Source of the DNA: Citrus sinensis
Taxonomy: Eukaryota > Streptophyta > Magnoliopsida > Sapindales > Rutaceae
NCBI RefSeq assembly: GCF_022201045.2
Contig: NC_068558.1
Span: 51,067,501 to 51,131,500, forward strand
Direction: 5' to 3'
DNA: 64,000 bases
In this document: positions 12,574 through 28,804 of the stretch, piece by piece
Layout of the letters: the number at the start of each line of letters is the position of its first letter
Position numbering within the stretch: position 1 is the first letter of the stretch
The notes under the pieces: model-generated
Database searches by the model: none
What the model was told of the DNA's origin: nothing
The model's input: the letters and a program-made list of their open reading frames with translations, nothing else
Translations under genes and position numbers: made by a program

Positions 12574-13945
12574 TATTACAATCCAAACGGCGGTTTTGGT
12601 TCTTTTCCACGGAGGAGACAAAAACAAATGAAGCTTTGAATTTTGTAATTTAATATGTGCTTCGGGAGATGTGAGTCATATGCTCATGCACCAACAACCG
12701 AGGTTGGCGCACATTATGGTGATATTGAGTATTGACGCATATTTTTCACTTACCTCCGCGCTGGAATGAATTGACACACACTGTTTGTCGACTTGTGTCC
12801 ATTAAAAGCAGTAGCCTTTTATTGTTACGCCCACTACTACAATGAGGTCACGACTTTATTTATTTTTAAATGAATTTGGGTTAATAGTCTACTTGTTTTG
12901 TGCATTGGAAACAAAGAGAAAGCGATAAAATGCATTGACCTATTGAAGGTAGAAAAACGGAAGCAATGTAAGTGGTGGGCTGCTGCTCTCACGGATGTTA
13001 TAGCAGCAATTCCGAGTCTCGAGGGACTCGACTTTCTTCCTAAGAATGATCGAGTGGAGCCTAATTTTCTGCACAAGAATAATTGAGCGGGGCCCTTTAC
13101 AGTCTTTCTACTTTACAAAAAAATTATAAGCAGGGTAAGATATCCCTAGTGAGATTGACAATCTGTGCAATACTTCGTAGAATTTAATTTAAATGAATAT
13201 TTCTAATAAAATTATCTGATTGTAATACTACTAGTTATCTACCATATAATCTGAGTAGTATTAATATTTCCAGTAAAATAAAGACATTTCTCGAATATTA
13301 GTACTTCATAGAATTTAATATAAACTAATAGCCCTAATAAAATTGTCTGAATTTAATGTAAATTAATAGTCCTAGTAAAATTATTTAATTTTAATACTAG
13401 TAGTTGTTTGCCATAATAACTGTTGTGAATATATGATTTAATATCATATTATCTGATACAGTATTGGAAAAAAAAATGGACGTAATGGACTCATAAATCA
13501 TTGCTTGCAATTTGCAAAGTTTATAATCCACACAACTTAGATATCAGCCTTATTATCTAAATAATTGCAAATAAATTAAGTCATTTTTTGTTTTGAATGA
13601 AAATGTAACTAAATATATAAACAAATTATTCTTTTAATACTTTTTTTACATCCACCCCATCTAATAATTTATATTTATATTTTAAATTTTAATAGAAAAT
13701 TGAGAAACTTTTCAGAATCAAGAATTATGGATATTGAAATTACATAATAAGAAGAAAATAATTTAAGATTTTAGAATGAAATTTATTGACGAGCTGATTG
13801 ATTTTAATTTATGAGTTAGTATCACCTTATAAAGTAAGTTGGGGGGTATTTTTTGGAATAGAATTCAAATGGGGGTGTTAAAAGGATTGACGGGGTGTTA
13901 TAAGCTTGACTCGTTCTGTTTATAACCCGTTTCAATTCTCGAGTC

Positions 13946-14165
13946 GGCCCATAACCCAGATCGATAGTCCTTGGACCCATTGTTCGACCCATTCCGCAAA
14001 TAGCTACAATAGTAGACCAATCTTGGGCCAAACATTATATCTAGTTCGTATCGTAGATTAAAAACAAAAATAAAAGAACTATAAGGTCTTCGGTGCAATT
14101 TAAAAAAGGATAATAAAAGCCCTCGTGTCCTGCACCTCTCTTTCCTTCAATACTAGCTAGGGTTT
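13946..14165 (+). promoter_or_regulatory. RPS13 promoter elements (site II and telo-box)
   Basis: Two TGGGCY/RGCCCA site-II elements (GGCCCA at 13946-13951 and TGGGCC at 14024-14029) precede a telo-box-like TAGGGTTT at 14158-14165, just upstream of the RPS13 start. This pairing is the known signature of plant ribosomal-protein promoters, where TCP and Telo-box-binding factors link transcription to cell growth. The transcription start was not determined. Confidence 0.65.
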
Positions 14166-14241
14166 CTCTCGCCAAGGAGCAGGCAGCGTAGCAGTGGTGA
14201 CACAGAGATAGAGTGGTAGCGAGACTCTATTCTCCGCCAGC

Positions 14242-15737
<1,496 letters not shown>

Positions 15738-18700
15738 GTGAGATATATTTGGTACCACATTTGGAACTTCCAGGATCGTATCTTTGACAAGTGGCCTCAA
15801 GTTTTTTCCTTATTTATTGTTATTCCTTTTATAACGACTTTATGCGAGAAGAGTGAGCTGAATCGATTAGGGCGGAAATGACGTTTGATGTATTGGACTA
15901 GTTCATCATTTGTTCTCTCTGGATCCTTTTGTTTCTATTTTTGGTACTTTTGAAATTATGATTCTTAGATGCATAATGTTCTCGTTCTAGTGTGGGAATT
16001 TCTATGGACGCCATTGACAGGGTTTGGTTTCGCATGACCTTTCTCTGTTGGTTGGATTTTTGAAGATGGTGCTTTTGTTACAGTTGCTCTTTGGTAATCC
16101 ATGATGCGGAATTTCTATGTTTAGCTTTTGTAGTTTTGTTCGTCCTAGTTAAATAAAGATGGTCATGAGCTTGGTTATGGAGGTTGCATTGCTGCATGTG
16201 ACTCCGAAATTGCACTAGCTTGAAGGGTCTGTTTGTTATAACCTTTTTATTTTTATTTTTTATTTATTTTTCCTTCGAGTAGATCTTAAGTAGAGTTTTT
16301 AACCCAAAAAAGAAAAAAATATTAAGTTTGGTTGTGAATGAGCTTTAGCATAAAATTATTTTGATAAACAAGTTTCTAAAGTAATATTATGAGTGGGTAA
16401 AATAACGATGTGAATAAAAGAAGGTTATTGATGAGTATCAAAATTTTTAATTTAGTTTGAGGCTTTGAGCAATGACATTTTGAATAGGAAAAAAAATCAA
16501 CTGTGCGCTGTCAAGGAAAAAAAAAGTACTAATTGGCTGAGATTTCGGTGTTAATTGATTGAAAAATAATCCATTAGTGGAGTGTTAACCTTATTCCGGT
16601 GTACGGCGTTCAGTTTATGTAGTATTTTTCATTTGTTTCACACGTGACACGCCTCCCACAAGGTGCAACTCTGTTTCTTGTTATGCACGCTCAATTAAAT
16701 CCTTTTGGATATTTTTGTTATTTTTTACACAATATGGCATCTGCAAAATCCAAATTGAAATACCTGTTATTGTTATTTAAAAAATTATTGATACCAAGTG
16801 AAATTATTCATGGAGCAGAGAACGAAGACGAAGAGAGAGTTGCAGAGAGGCAAAAGAATTTTAGAAAATTTTGTTCAGGATTATTTTTTCATACTTTTAA
16901 ATTATATACAAAATCTCTGCTTATTTATTTTTTTTTTTTTTGGGTTACTTTTTAGGGCGATATTCATATTTTTAACATGTATAACTCTATTTTTTAAAAA
17001 GAAAAAATACAAAAATATTACGCTTCCAAGTTCGATTACTGTTATAGCTATTTATTATGATTTTTTTGAAAGAATTTCAGCTTTGGACACGTGGTTCGAG
17101 AGGATTAACCATTGAAGTGGAAACGCAGCGTTGTGGGCTACGGGGATTAATGGGGCGCGCGCAGGTGGGAGCCTTAGAGGAACATTTTCCCTTGCCGGCG
17201 CTAGGGGTTTTTTTTTTTACTTGTATGTGAGAAAATGATTTCCACTTCCCATAAATAGAAATATGACAACGTTTTTACAAGTTTTTAGAATCTAATGCAT
17301 ATGATATTTTAGTGGTATTTTATCTAAAATATTCTTCTCATCCCTATAAAAAACAACCTCTCTTTCTATAGAAGTTTCAACATCTTTCTACTAAATTTCA
17401 CACAAAATTTAATATTTTTTCAACAAACATATCTTAAAATGATTTAAAAATCATACCCACTTCTAGCAAGCTACATTGTTTTTTCCAATATTTATTATAA
17501 AGTTAATTTTTTGAGTTTAAATTTTATTTTGTTTACTTACAATTATATAGATACAAGTGTTGAATTTATAAGTGTTCTGTATTTTTTATTTAATGTTTTT
17601 TGTTATAAAATATGATGAAATTTATTTAAATGTACATGTAACATTTTATTTTTTGTGGGATTTATTGTGTTGATCGTTGATAAATAAATTTAGTATTAGA
17701 ATATCTGTTTCATATAATAATTTAGACTTCTCGATTTCTACATCTCTAAACAATGGTTGTTGATAAGATAAATAAAAATAAATAAAAATTTAAAATAATT
17801 TCAATCATTAATTTAGTACTCAGTAAAAACTTAACTCGGTACTGAATGTTAATCCCTTTAAATAAGTCTCGAGTGGAGAACAAAAAAAAAATTTAATAAA
17901 TTTACGACGTGTTCAATTTAAAAAATATAAAATTTCACATCTTTCTTGTGTCATTCATTAACACCATAATTAAAAAAACTAAATAAAAAATAATTACGTG
18001 AAAATACCATACAGTATGATCACTAGTCCTTCTCGACCTCCCTTGCCTCCAGTTCTGTTGACGTCCGTAGGTTTCATGGACAACAGAAACCGGTTCGATC
18101 AGAGCTCCTCATCCCTGGCTTCTTTCGCTCAGTCCAGTAGCCGGATAAAACTGACGCTCTTGGTATATAGGCTCTTGTAAGTTCAATTATAACGCTTAAC
18201 CTAATTAACTATTGTTCTTTACTCATTACTGATTACATGCACGTTTTGATGTAATAATGTATGTTCAGGAGTTGACTCTGAGAGCTTGATAAAACCGATC
18301 CTTTCTGCTGCTGAAGAAGTTTTAGGTGGACTGCTTCTGTCCTTCCAGTCCAGCATTTCTTTTTTTGAGTATAGAATATTGTTTTTTCCTTCGGTCAACT
18401 GGATTGCTTATGCTTTTGTTGGCAGTGTATGTACGTGGATCACTTCTCGTGTAGCTTGCCAACTGATGGTGAAGTAATCAGTGGGAAGATATCCTAAGAT
18501 AGTTCTTTGGCAATAGCCCTTTTACCATTATCCATGGTTTCATTATTTCTTTTCAGTCTCAAAAAAGATTAAAAAAAAAAAAATGTAAAGGAGTGTCATT
18601 GAATCTGTTGGAAATTTAGTTATTTTATGTGTTACTCCCACTTCCTGTGAGCTGATGTTGAAGTAGCTGCTAAGGATGGTATAAAGAGGGTGCATTATGT

Positions 18701-21700
18701 GTTTGAAGCCCCGTCATTTAATTCCTAATAACCTATAGCAAAATTCTATTAACATTCGCCTTTCAGTGGGAGCGGCCACAGAGAATTCTCTATTTGAGTC
18801 TTTGAATTGAATGCAAGCACAGGCAGAGCTAAAGAGTTGAGAGCCCAACTCTTAAAAGTTATTAGAAGTGATATTTTGGGCTTGCGCACGTTTCAAAGCC
18901 TGGGCAAATCTGCCTTACTGAAGACGGGACAAACTTCTCAGCTGCTTTTGGCAGTGAGCTCAACACAAAAACCCAACTTTATAACTAAGATGAAATTATA
19001 TCAGACAACAAGGTATTCTTGACAAAAGGATTTGATGGCATCGTGCCAGTTGAGTACTTTTAAAAGATAGAATCATGGCCAGATAAGCGTCTTGTATCTT
19101 TCTAAACCGGGTTTGTTGGATTACCCAGAGAAATGGGCTGTTCTTTTCGTTAAATTTTCAAATGTGGCACTAAGCTAATCACTTTTACTAATTTGTCATG
19201 GTTTCTGCATGAATTAAATCCAACGTCAAATGGTTAATTTTTTTTACTATTTTGCTTCGTAAATTGTTGGGTAATTGTTGTCGACACTTTTTTTTATTAT
19301 TTATTTTATTGTTCCGTTAAAATTGCTTTCTCTCTCTCTCTCTCTCTCTCTCTTTTAAATACAATTTTGAAGTTACTTAACTGGGATAGGAAAAGAAAAA
19401 GAAAAAGAACCATAGTTAGTTTTGAATTGCAATCTTAAAGTTATCAACTATTGGGATGATCGATTCCATTGAAGAAAGAAAAACAATCTGTTGAGGTAAT
19501 GATTATTAATACCAAAGAGCAGAACCAAAAAGGAAATGAAAGAAGAAAAGTAAGTGACCTACCGTTGGGTGCTTCTTAACAAACCAACTGGTGCGTGTGA
19601 CTGGGGGAAAAGAATTTAGCGCTTCCATGTAATAAGAGAAAAATATAAGAGGTTTTGGCGCTTCTATGTAATAAGTGGAAAATACGAGCGTTTCTCTGTA
19701 ATTTAGTCAGAACGAAGCTAATCGCGTTGTTCTTAGACTACCTATCTATGCTTTGGCACTGTGCTTAAAGTTTCACTATCTAATTTTCTTGAGTGTTTGT
19801 GGAAAATTTAGTGGTTAGCATTCTTCTCTCACAGATGTATACATAGAGGAACTTTTGATTGAATTACGTAGCTCATCTCTTTAATACGTTCTTGTAGATC
19901 ATGGGAAACTGATTTCAAGTAGAAACGGAATTTTAAAAAGTGGCCTTTTCACTCAAATTGCTATAAAATATTATTATGAAAAAGGGCGGCATCTGCATGA
20001 AACGATATGCTGCAATGAAGCCTACTAAACCTGGTTTGGAAGAAACCCAGGAGTACATAAACCAACCATATTAGCACTTTCATGAGTTTAATCTATCTGC
20101 TTATACATAATTTTGCATCGGATAAATCAGATCCAACCCATGCTCTCTGGTTAAGTAATTGCCTTTACTCAAAGCCGCGGAGACAGACATGTTTAATACT
20201 ACGGTCTTGCATGGCACACGAGAGGAAATTGTTGAAATTGTTTACTTATTACAGCTTTCAGATTCGATTACACAGAGATAACACATGAGTATATAAAGGA
20301 AAGGTTGCTTATTTGAGCTACACAAAACTAGATAATGAGAATTCTGAACACTGGCTCGAATAACTTGTTACCTTTGCAACAAAGAGAAAGAAGACTCATA
20401 AAAGTTCCATCTGATTACTTGAGTTAAGAGGTAGTTAAGAATCTGATGCAAATGAAAAATACAAACCAGACAACTACCCAGCGAACACACATCAGATGAA
20501 AAGAACTTCCACTTTTCATATTTCTATCTATTTAATATTCAATAGGAACCACATAGAGACTGATTATTAGGTTCTTACAACTGCCAGGCCAGCTGATTTT
20601 CAAGTCTCTTTTTATGTACGCTTGCCCTGGAATTTAATCTTGCCAAAAAAGAATTGGTGAGAGAAAACTTCTTTTCTGAAAACAGCAATACATTGATCCT
20701 CTACGTACAAGTTACAAATGCCACACAATATATCTTCTTTTCGGAGAACCATTTCCAAAACTTCCAATTGCCAGTCAACACTCCCCCATATTTAAAAATC
20801 GCAATATGCTCGCTTAAAAAGAATAAAAAATTAATTAAAAAAGAATACCCAGGGATATCATCTAGGTTTTGCAAAAATAACTCCCAAAAACACGAGAGCC
20901 TGGCAGGTGGCTGCACTTGCAAGGCCCGCACAAGCAGGAGAAGGAACATCCTCTGGCAGGTTACTATGAAGATGATAATCATACACAAGCAATCATGAAG
21001 ACCACCAATAATTTTTATGATATTGGCTATAGTAATCTTGCTAACATAGACAAACTTCTACGAAATGGAAAATTCTCTCCATCTAAAATTCTCTGAAGTA
21101 CAGCATGCAAACAATAACCTAAAACATGAAATGAAAGTGAAAAGACCATATGCAACTCAAGATTCTACTGTAATTGGCCAAATCTATTGAGGTTGGAAGA
21201 TCTAAACTGACGTCGAAGATCCTGACTGTAATAGAATTAATTGAGAAAGCCAGAAGTTGGGTACATCACAAACAGTATATGGAAGAATAACCGTTTCTCT
21301 TAAAGAGTAGACACTAAATAAAACTAATATCAAATTTTCAACTTCTAAGTTCTATGTACCAGTAGGGGTGGAAAACCAATCATTCCCTGGAGATAGTGAA
21401 ACGGACCCACTTCCCTCAAAAATTACAATCTGATAATCCATTCACAAGAGTTCAATAAAATTGCAACTTAGTAGCTTGTCATGTATGGATAACAGCAAGA
21501 TATATTGGTAAGTTGGGCAAAGTAAGCACTTCCATGATTAGAGTACATATATTTTAACAGTTCATGGCAAGACAGTCACTAAAAATCATCAGTAAAAAAT
21601 TTAGCAGCTCCGAAAATCAGGGGCATTATTAATACACCAATAAAAGGAATTAGGTAATCAAGCAGTTAAATGTAATTGAATTTACCTAGTACGTGTGCTC

Positions 21701-22064
21701 TTTTATTGAATTGCATGGCAATGATACATGTCCAACAATCAGCAGATGTTCTATGAGTCATGAATTCTACAATGCTGAAACTACAACAATTACATTCCAG
21801 AAGGGGTAAAAAAAGGGAAAAATTAAAAAAAACAAAGGTTCTGGCTTTCTTTAATACACCCGGGACTGGCCAGCAAATAATGTTCACCAACCATAAAAAC
21901 TTCTCCAACGCAGTAGAACTTGATGTTCCTCATATTGGCATCATCAGAAATATATGAAAGATGAACAGTAATTGGACAAGGAACAAAGAAATGTTAAAAA
22001 ACAATCATAAGAAGCATGACGAACAAGAACTCAAAGGATCCTACCACACAATCAAAAGAACAGA
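15738..22064. other. Long gene-poor stretch
   Basis: I see no gene I can support. Features include a (TC)12 microsatellite (19329-19352) and an imperfect repeat of 'GCGCTTCYATGTAATAAG' near 19620-19705. A stretch at about 18000-18480 has less AT-rich, exon-like patches around GT/AG-type junctions (GT after 18177, AG before 18270), but its frames close quickly and match nothing I know. It may be a non-coding transcript or gene debris. The right end should include the 3' UTR of the epimerase gene. Confidence 0.5.
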
Positions 22065-23384
22065 TCAACCAGCAGCCTTCTTTCCACCAGCGTAGTAACT
22101 GAGGTACCACCGCACAAACTTCTTCAGCCCTGTCTGCAGATCTGTTGTCGGCTTATACCCCAGTTCTCTCTGAGCCAAACTAATATTCGCATGAGTAAAC
22201 GGAACATCACCATTTCTCGGCAACTTCATAATATTTCTCTTGGCCTTAACCTTCAAAAGCCTCTCCAAAATACTCACAAGATCTGAAACTGGTACAGGAG
22301 AAGTGTTCCCCAAATTGAAAACCCTCAATTGCGCTCGTCCCCTCTTCTTCCCCCCACTTCCTGTACTCTTCTCTGCAGTGTCCAATGCTGCTAAACAACC
22401 CTTCACAATATCATCAATGTAGGTAAAATCCCTAGCAACCGTGCCATGGTCAGGAGACTCAAATATCGGAATCGATTTCCGATTCAAAATGTCCCTGGTA
22501 AAAAAGAAATATGCCATATCTGGCCTACCCCAAGGTCCATAAACAGTGAAAAACCTCAACCCAGTCAAAGATAATCCATAAATGTGATTATAAGTATGTG
22601 CAATCTCTTCACCGGCTTTTTTAGTAGCAGCATATAAACTAGCAGGCTGATCAGTTCTATCTTTTTCACTAAATGGCACCTTGGTATTAAGCCCGTAAAC
22701 AGAACTAGAACTCGCCCACACAATAGCAGGTTGCGGATTCGCATTTTTACAAACTTCAAGTAAACTAACAAGACCAGCAATGTTACTGTGCACATAAGAA
22801 TTAGGATTCTGCATGGCATACCTCACACCAGCTTGTGCAGCCAAATGCATCACGTGCGTAAAAGACACGACATCGAAGAGTTTCTTCAAAAGAGCCATGT
22901 CATTTATATCACCTTCAACGATAAAAATTCCACTTCGCTCCAAAAGCGCTCGCCTTGCTTTCTTCAAAGAAGGGTCATAATAGTCATTGAAATTATCAAG
23001 ACCAAGAACACCATCACCGCGCCTTTTAAGGGCAGCTGACACGTGGGTGCCCACAAAACCAGCGGCACCAGTGACCAAAACAGAGATGCCATTTCTGGCC
23101 CTGACCCGGGCCGACGACCTGACCCGTTTCTCAAAAGCGGGGCCACCCCAGTCGTAAGTGCGAAGTGAACGGCGAGATGGATCGGCAGAGGGTAGAGGAT
23201 TGGACGATGGGGATCTAAAGAAGAAAATCAAGATTACGGCTAAGAAAATGAAGGACCAAAATGTGAGCTTTGCTAAAGAAGAATGGAATCGGAGTCTGTT
23301 AAAATATGGGGATTTGTCCATCTTGAATTTGCCAGGAGTTGAGGGAATGTTATCAAGATGGGACATTTGTTTCAGCTGTGACAT
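22065..23384 (-). CDS. GAE4: UDP-glucuronate 4-epimerase (GAE family)
   Basis: This intronless gene encodes 439 residues from the ATG at 23384. The frame stays open 26 codons further upstream, but that stretch is lysine-rich and unlike the family, while MSQLKQMSHLDNIPSTPGKF matches the GAE2/3/4 N-terminus. It is a type II membrane protein with a transmembrane segment at about 41-56, then a short-chain dehydrogenase/reductase fold with the NAD-binding GAAGFVG (about 105) and catalytic YAATK (about 250). GAE enzymes interconvert UDP-glucuronate and UDP-galacturonate in the Golgi and so supply the precursor of pectin. 'ESPDHGTVARDFTYIDDI' and 'STGSGGKKRG' are typical. It lies next to EPSPS, as Arabidopsis GAE4 (At2g45310) does; the symbol rests on that context and on similarity, since GAE2, 3 and 4 are close paralogs. 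Confidence 0.93.
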   Translation of the reverse strand: MSQLKQMSHLDNIPSTPGKFKMDKSPYFNRLRFHSSLAKLTFWSFIFLAVILIFFFRSPSSNPLPSADPSRRSLRTYDWGGPAFEKRVRSSARVRARNGISVLVTGAAGFVGTHVSAALKRRGDGVLGLDNFNDYYDPSLKKARRALLERSGIFIVEGDINDMALLKKLFDVVSFTHVMHLAAQAGVRYAMQNPNSYVHSNIAGLVSLLEVCKNANPQPAIVWASSSSVYGLNTKVPFSEKDRTDQPASLYAATKKAGEEIAHTYNHIYGLSLTGLRFFTVYGPWGRPDMAYFFFTRDILNRKSIPIFESPDHGTVARDFTYIDDIVKGCLAALDTAEKSTGSGGKKRGRAQLRVFNLGNTSPVPVSDLVSILERLLKVKAKRNIMKLPRNGDVPFTHANISLAQRELGYKPTTDLQTGLKKFVRWYLSYYAGGKKAAG

Positions 23385-25656
23385 TTGCGAGTTTTTTTTT
23401 CTTTTTTTCTTTTTGATTTTAGGGTTAGGGTTTGTTTTGAAGATAAGGATAGTGAAGGCCAAAGGGTTGTTTGTTGTTTGTTTTAAGCTCTCATGTCCTT
23501 GTGAGCAAAATGGGAAATGGGAACCTTCTTGTTTGCTGGGGGAATGGGTTGATTTGCTCTGCTTTGCTTCGCTCTATCTATGATCTATATTGTATTGGGT
23601 TCTATTGTTATTCAAAAGACCAAGTTTTGATTTTGTTTTTATAGAGAGAATTTTAAAACTTGGGTAATGGAGATCAAGGAAGGCCAGAGTAATAGAACTG
23701 TGATTAATGGAAATGGGGCTACTTCAATATCAATATCAATTTCAATTGAGCCTTGTTGTTTTAAGATATGATTTATTATCCCATTCAAAAATAAATAAAT
23801 AATGATATGGGTTATTATTATCATTACTCTTCTTATGATAATATTTTGGGAGGGATGTGAAATGTGATTGTAAAATAACATTTTAATCTAACTTTTTGTC
23901 TAGCACAAATTTTTGTTTGGGGGTAAAATATAATTGGTGCCAGTTATTCATTTTGGGATTTAAATTGCAATATAATTACAACTAAGACCGGTAAGTTTCT
24001 CAATTAAAGGGAAATTTTCAATGTAATTATTGATGTGTAATGAATTTATAATAAACTACTTTGTGTTTAACACGATTATTTGCAATTTACAAGTGTATAT
24101 ATGCAGTACCTGCTTTTCCAGGCTTGGATTTTCTTTTCTTTTCTTTTAGAAACTCATACAGAGAATTGAGTTTAATTTTAGCGGGTGGCAATTATCATGT
24201 AAAGACGGGTCCGGATATTATTCCGTATACAAAGCGATTCAGCGTGTAATCACGTTGAATGATTGTGATATCAGATGATTAATTAGATTTTGGTGTTATT
24301 GAATTTTTGGGTGCTATTCATATAAAGCTTATTAGGAGACTGGTTGCATTGCATTTCGCAGACAGCATCATCGTCATTTATGACGATACGACTTGTATTT
24401 TGTATTTTTGTATATAAAACGTTCAAAAGCAAACCGCTGAATTTATTTATTTTCTGCATTTGTTTGTTTGTTTGATTGAGACTTGGGAGCGAATTAAAGC
24501 AGTGGGAGACAAGTCTCATGTGAGAAAGAGTGAAACAAGTCAGATTTGGTGAAACAAGCTTGAAATGAAGGCAAAAGCACCTTTACAAACAGCCCTTACT
24601 GATATCTTAGATTGCAATTTTGTTAATGATAGGCAAGCATCACGTGGAGTGCATGTACACAACAAATAAAAATAAAACAAAAACTGTAAATTCACCAAAA
24701 CAAAACAAGACATTTTCACTTACCTAAAAGCTCATCATATCAAGAATAGAGATGCTGAGGAAAATTATACCAAATTTTTGCTCTTCTGCCCAGAATTTAG
24801 TGCTCATCATTATGACATTCACATCAAGAATTTGAATAAACACACAAACAATGCCTAATTTGGTAAACAATGGAATTAAAATCTCAACAAAAGATATCAA
24901 AAGATTAAAATATCTAAAATTTAGCCTACCAAGCAGATCATGCATTGCTGTAAATTTGTGCAGTACTAGATACTTAGGATATTTCATAGTTTATTATTTT
25001 TATTATTGGTGGTATTCACACAATTTTTGGTAGATGATAGAATGAATGAAGACAGTTTTGAAAGGGGAAAGAGACGGAAATTAAATATTTTTAGCCACCG
25101 CTACCACTCAACCCATGTGACCATCTGATGAAAAAGACGAGATGGCCACGTCCTGCTAGACTTTTCTTTTATATCCTGGCAATGGCATCATCATGTTCCA
25201 TGTCCTGCTAGTTAATGCTTGTATAAGTTGAACTTGGACATTATGAAATTTTACATAAAGGTCCAAGATTCATAAATAACATTGGCAATACATAATTGTA
25301 CTCACAAGTACCCCTCACTAATGTGGATCCAACTCAATTGCAAATTGCAACTAGAAACTTAAAATCAGAGATGAACAATCAAGTATACTTGTGTTCAATG
25401 ACTAATTGGTACGTCGAAGTGAACTCACTGGAGTAATATTAGTTTCATTCAAATTTAATCTTACAAGATAGGACCAAACAAACTCATCCTAAATTTGTAA
25501 AACAAAAAACACTCGGTCCTCGTAAAAATAACATGCTCAACTTACACATAATTATTGGCAATTACAAGGCCATGCAAGTTACAGGGTGGTTTTGCTGTTC
25601 TCGTCGGTTGATGGAGGTGAGAAGTCTCTCTCTCATGAGAAATGTGGAAGAGCTGT
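23385..25656. other. Intergenic region between epimerase and EPSPS
   Basis: It contains the epimerase promoter (left part) and the EPSPS 3' flank (right part). It is AT-rich with no convincing coding or RNA gene. Short open frames show no family resemblance. Confidence 0.6.
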
Positions 25657-28761
<3,105 letters not shown>

Positions 28762-28773
28762 TTCTCTCTGGAT

Positions 28774-28804
<31 letters not shown>

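Larger units (their letters stand above)
9073..14241. other. AT-rich spacer between divergent receptor-kinase and RPS13 genes
   Basis: This five-kilobase stretch holds no gene I can support. It contains a tRNA-derived SINE (12113-12573, listed separately) and a diverged direct repeat at about 13170-13425, in which both copies carry 'TACTTCRTAGAATTTAAT' and a later 'AATACTASTAGTT'. The left end is the receptor-kinase promoter and the right end the RPS13 promoter. Short open frames, such as the one at 12898-13086, show no recognisable family. Confidence 0.6.

Noticed and set aside
12898-13086. Open frame of 62 codons with a protein-like composition
   Set aside because: No start context, no neighbours and no recognisable family; chance opening in spacer DNA is more likely.
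23306-23462. Longer epimerase N-terminus starting at 23462
   Set aside because: The extra 26 residues are Lys/Asn-rich and not found in the family; the ATG at 23384 matches the known GAE N-terminus.
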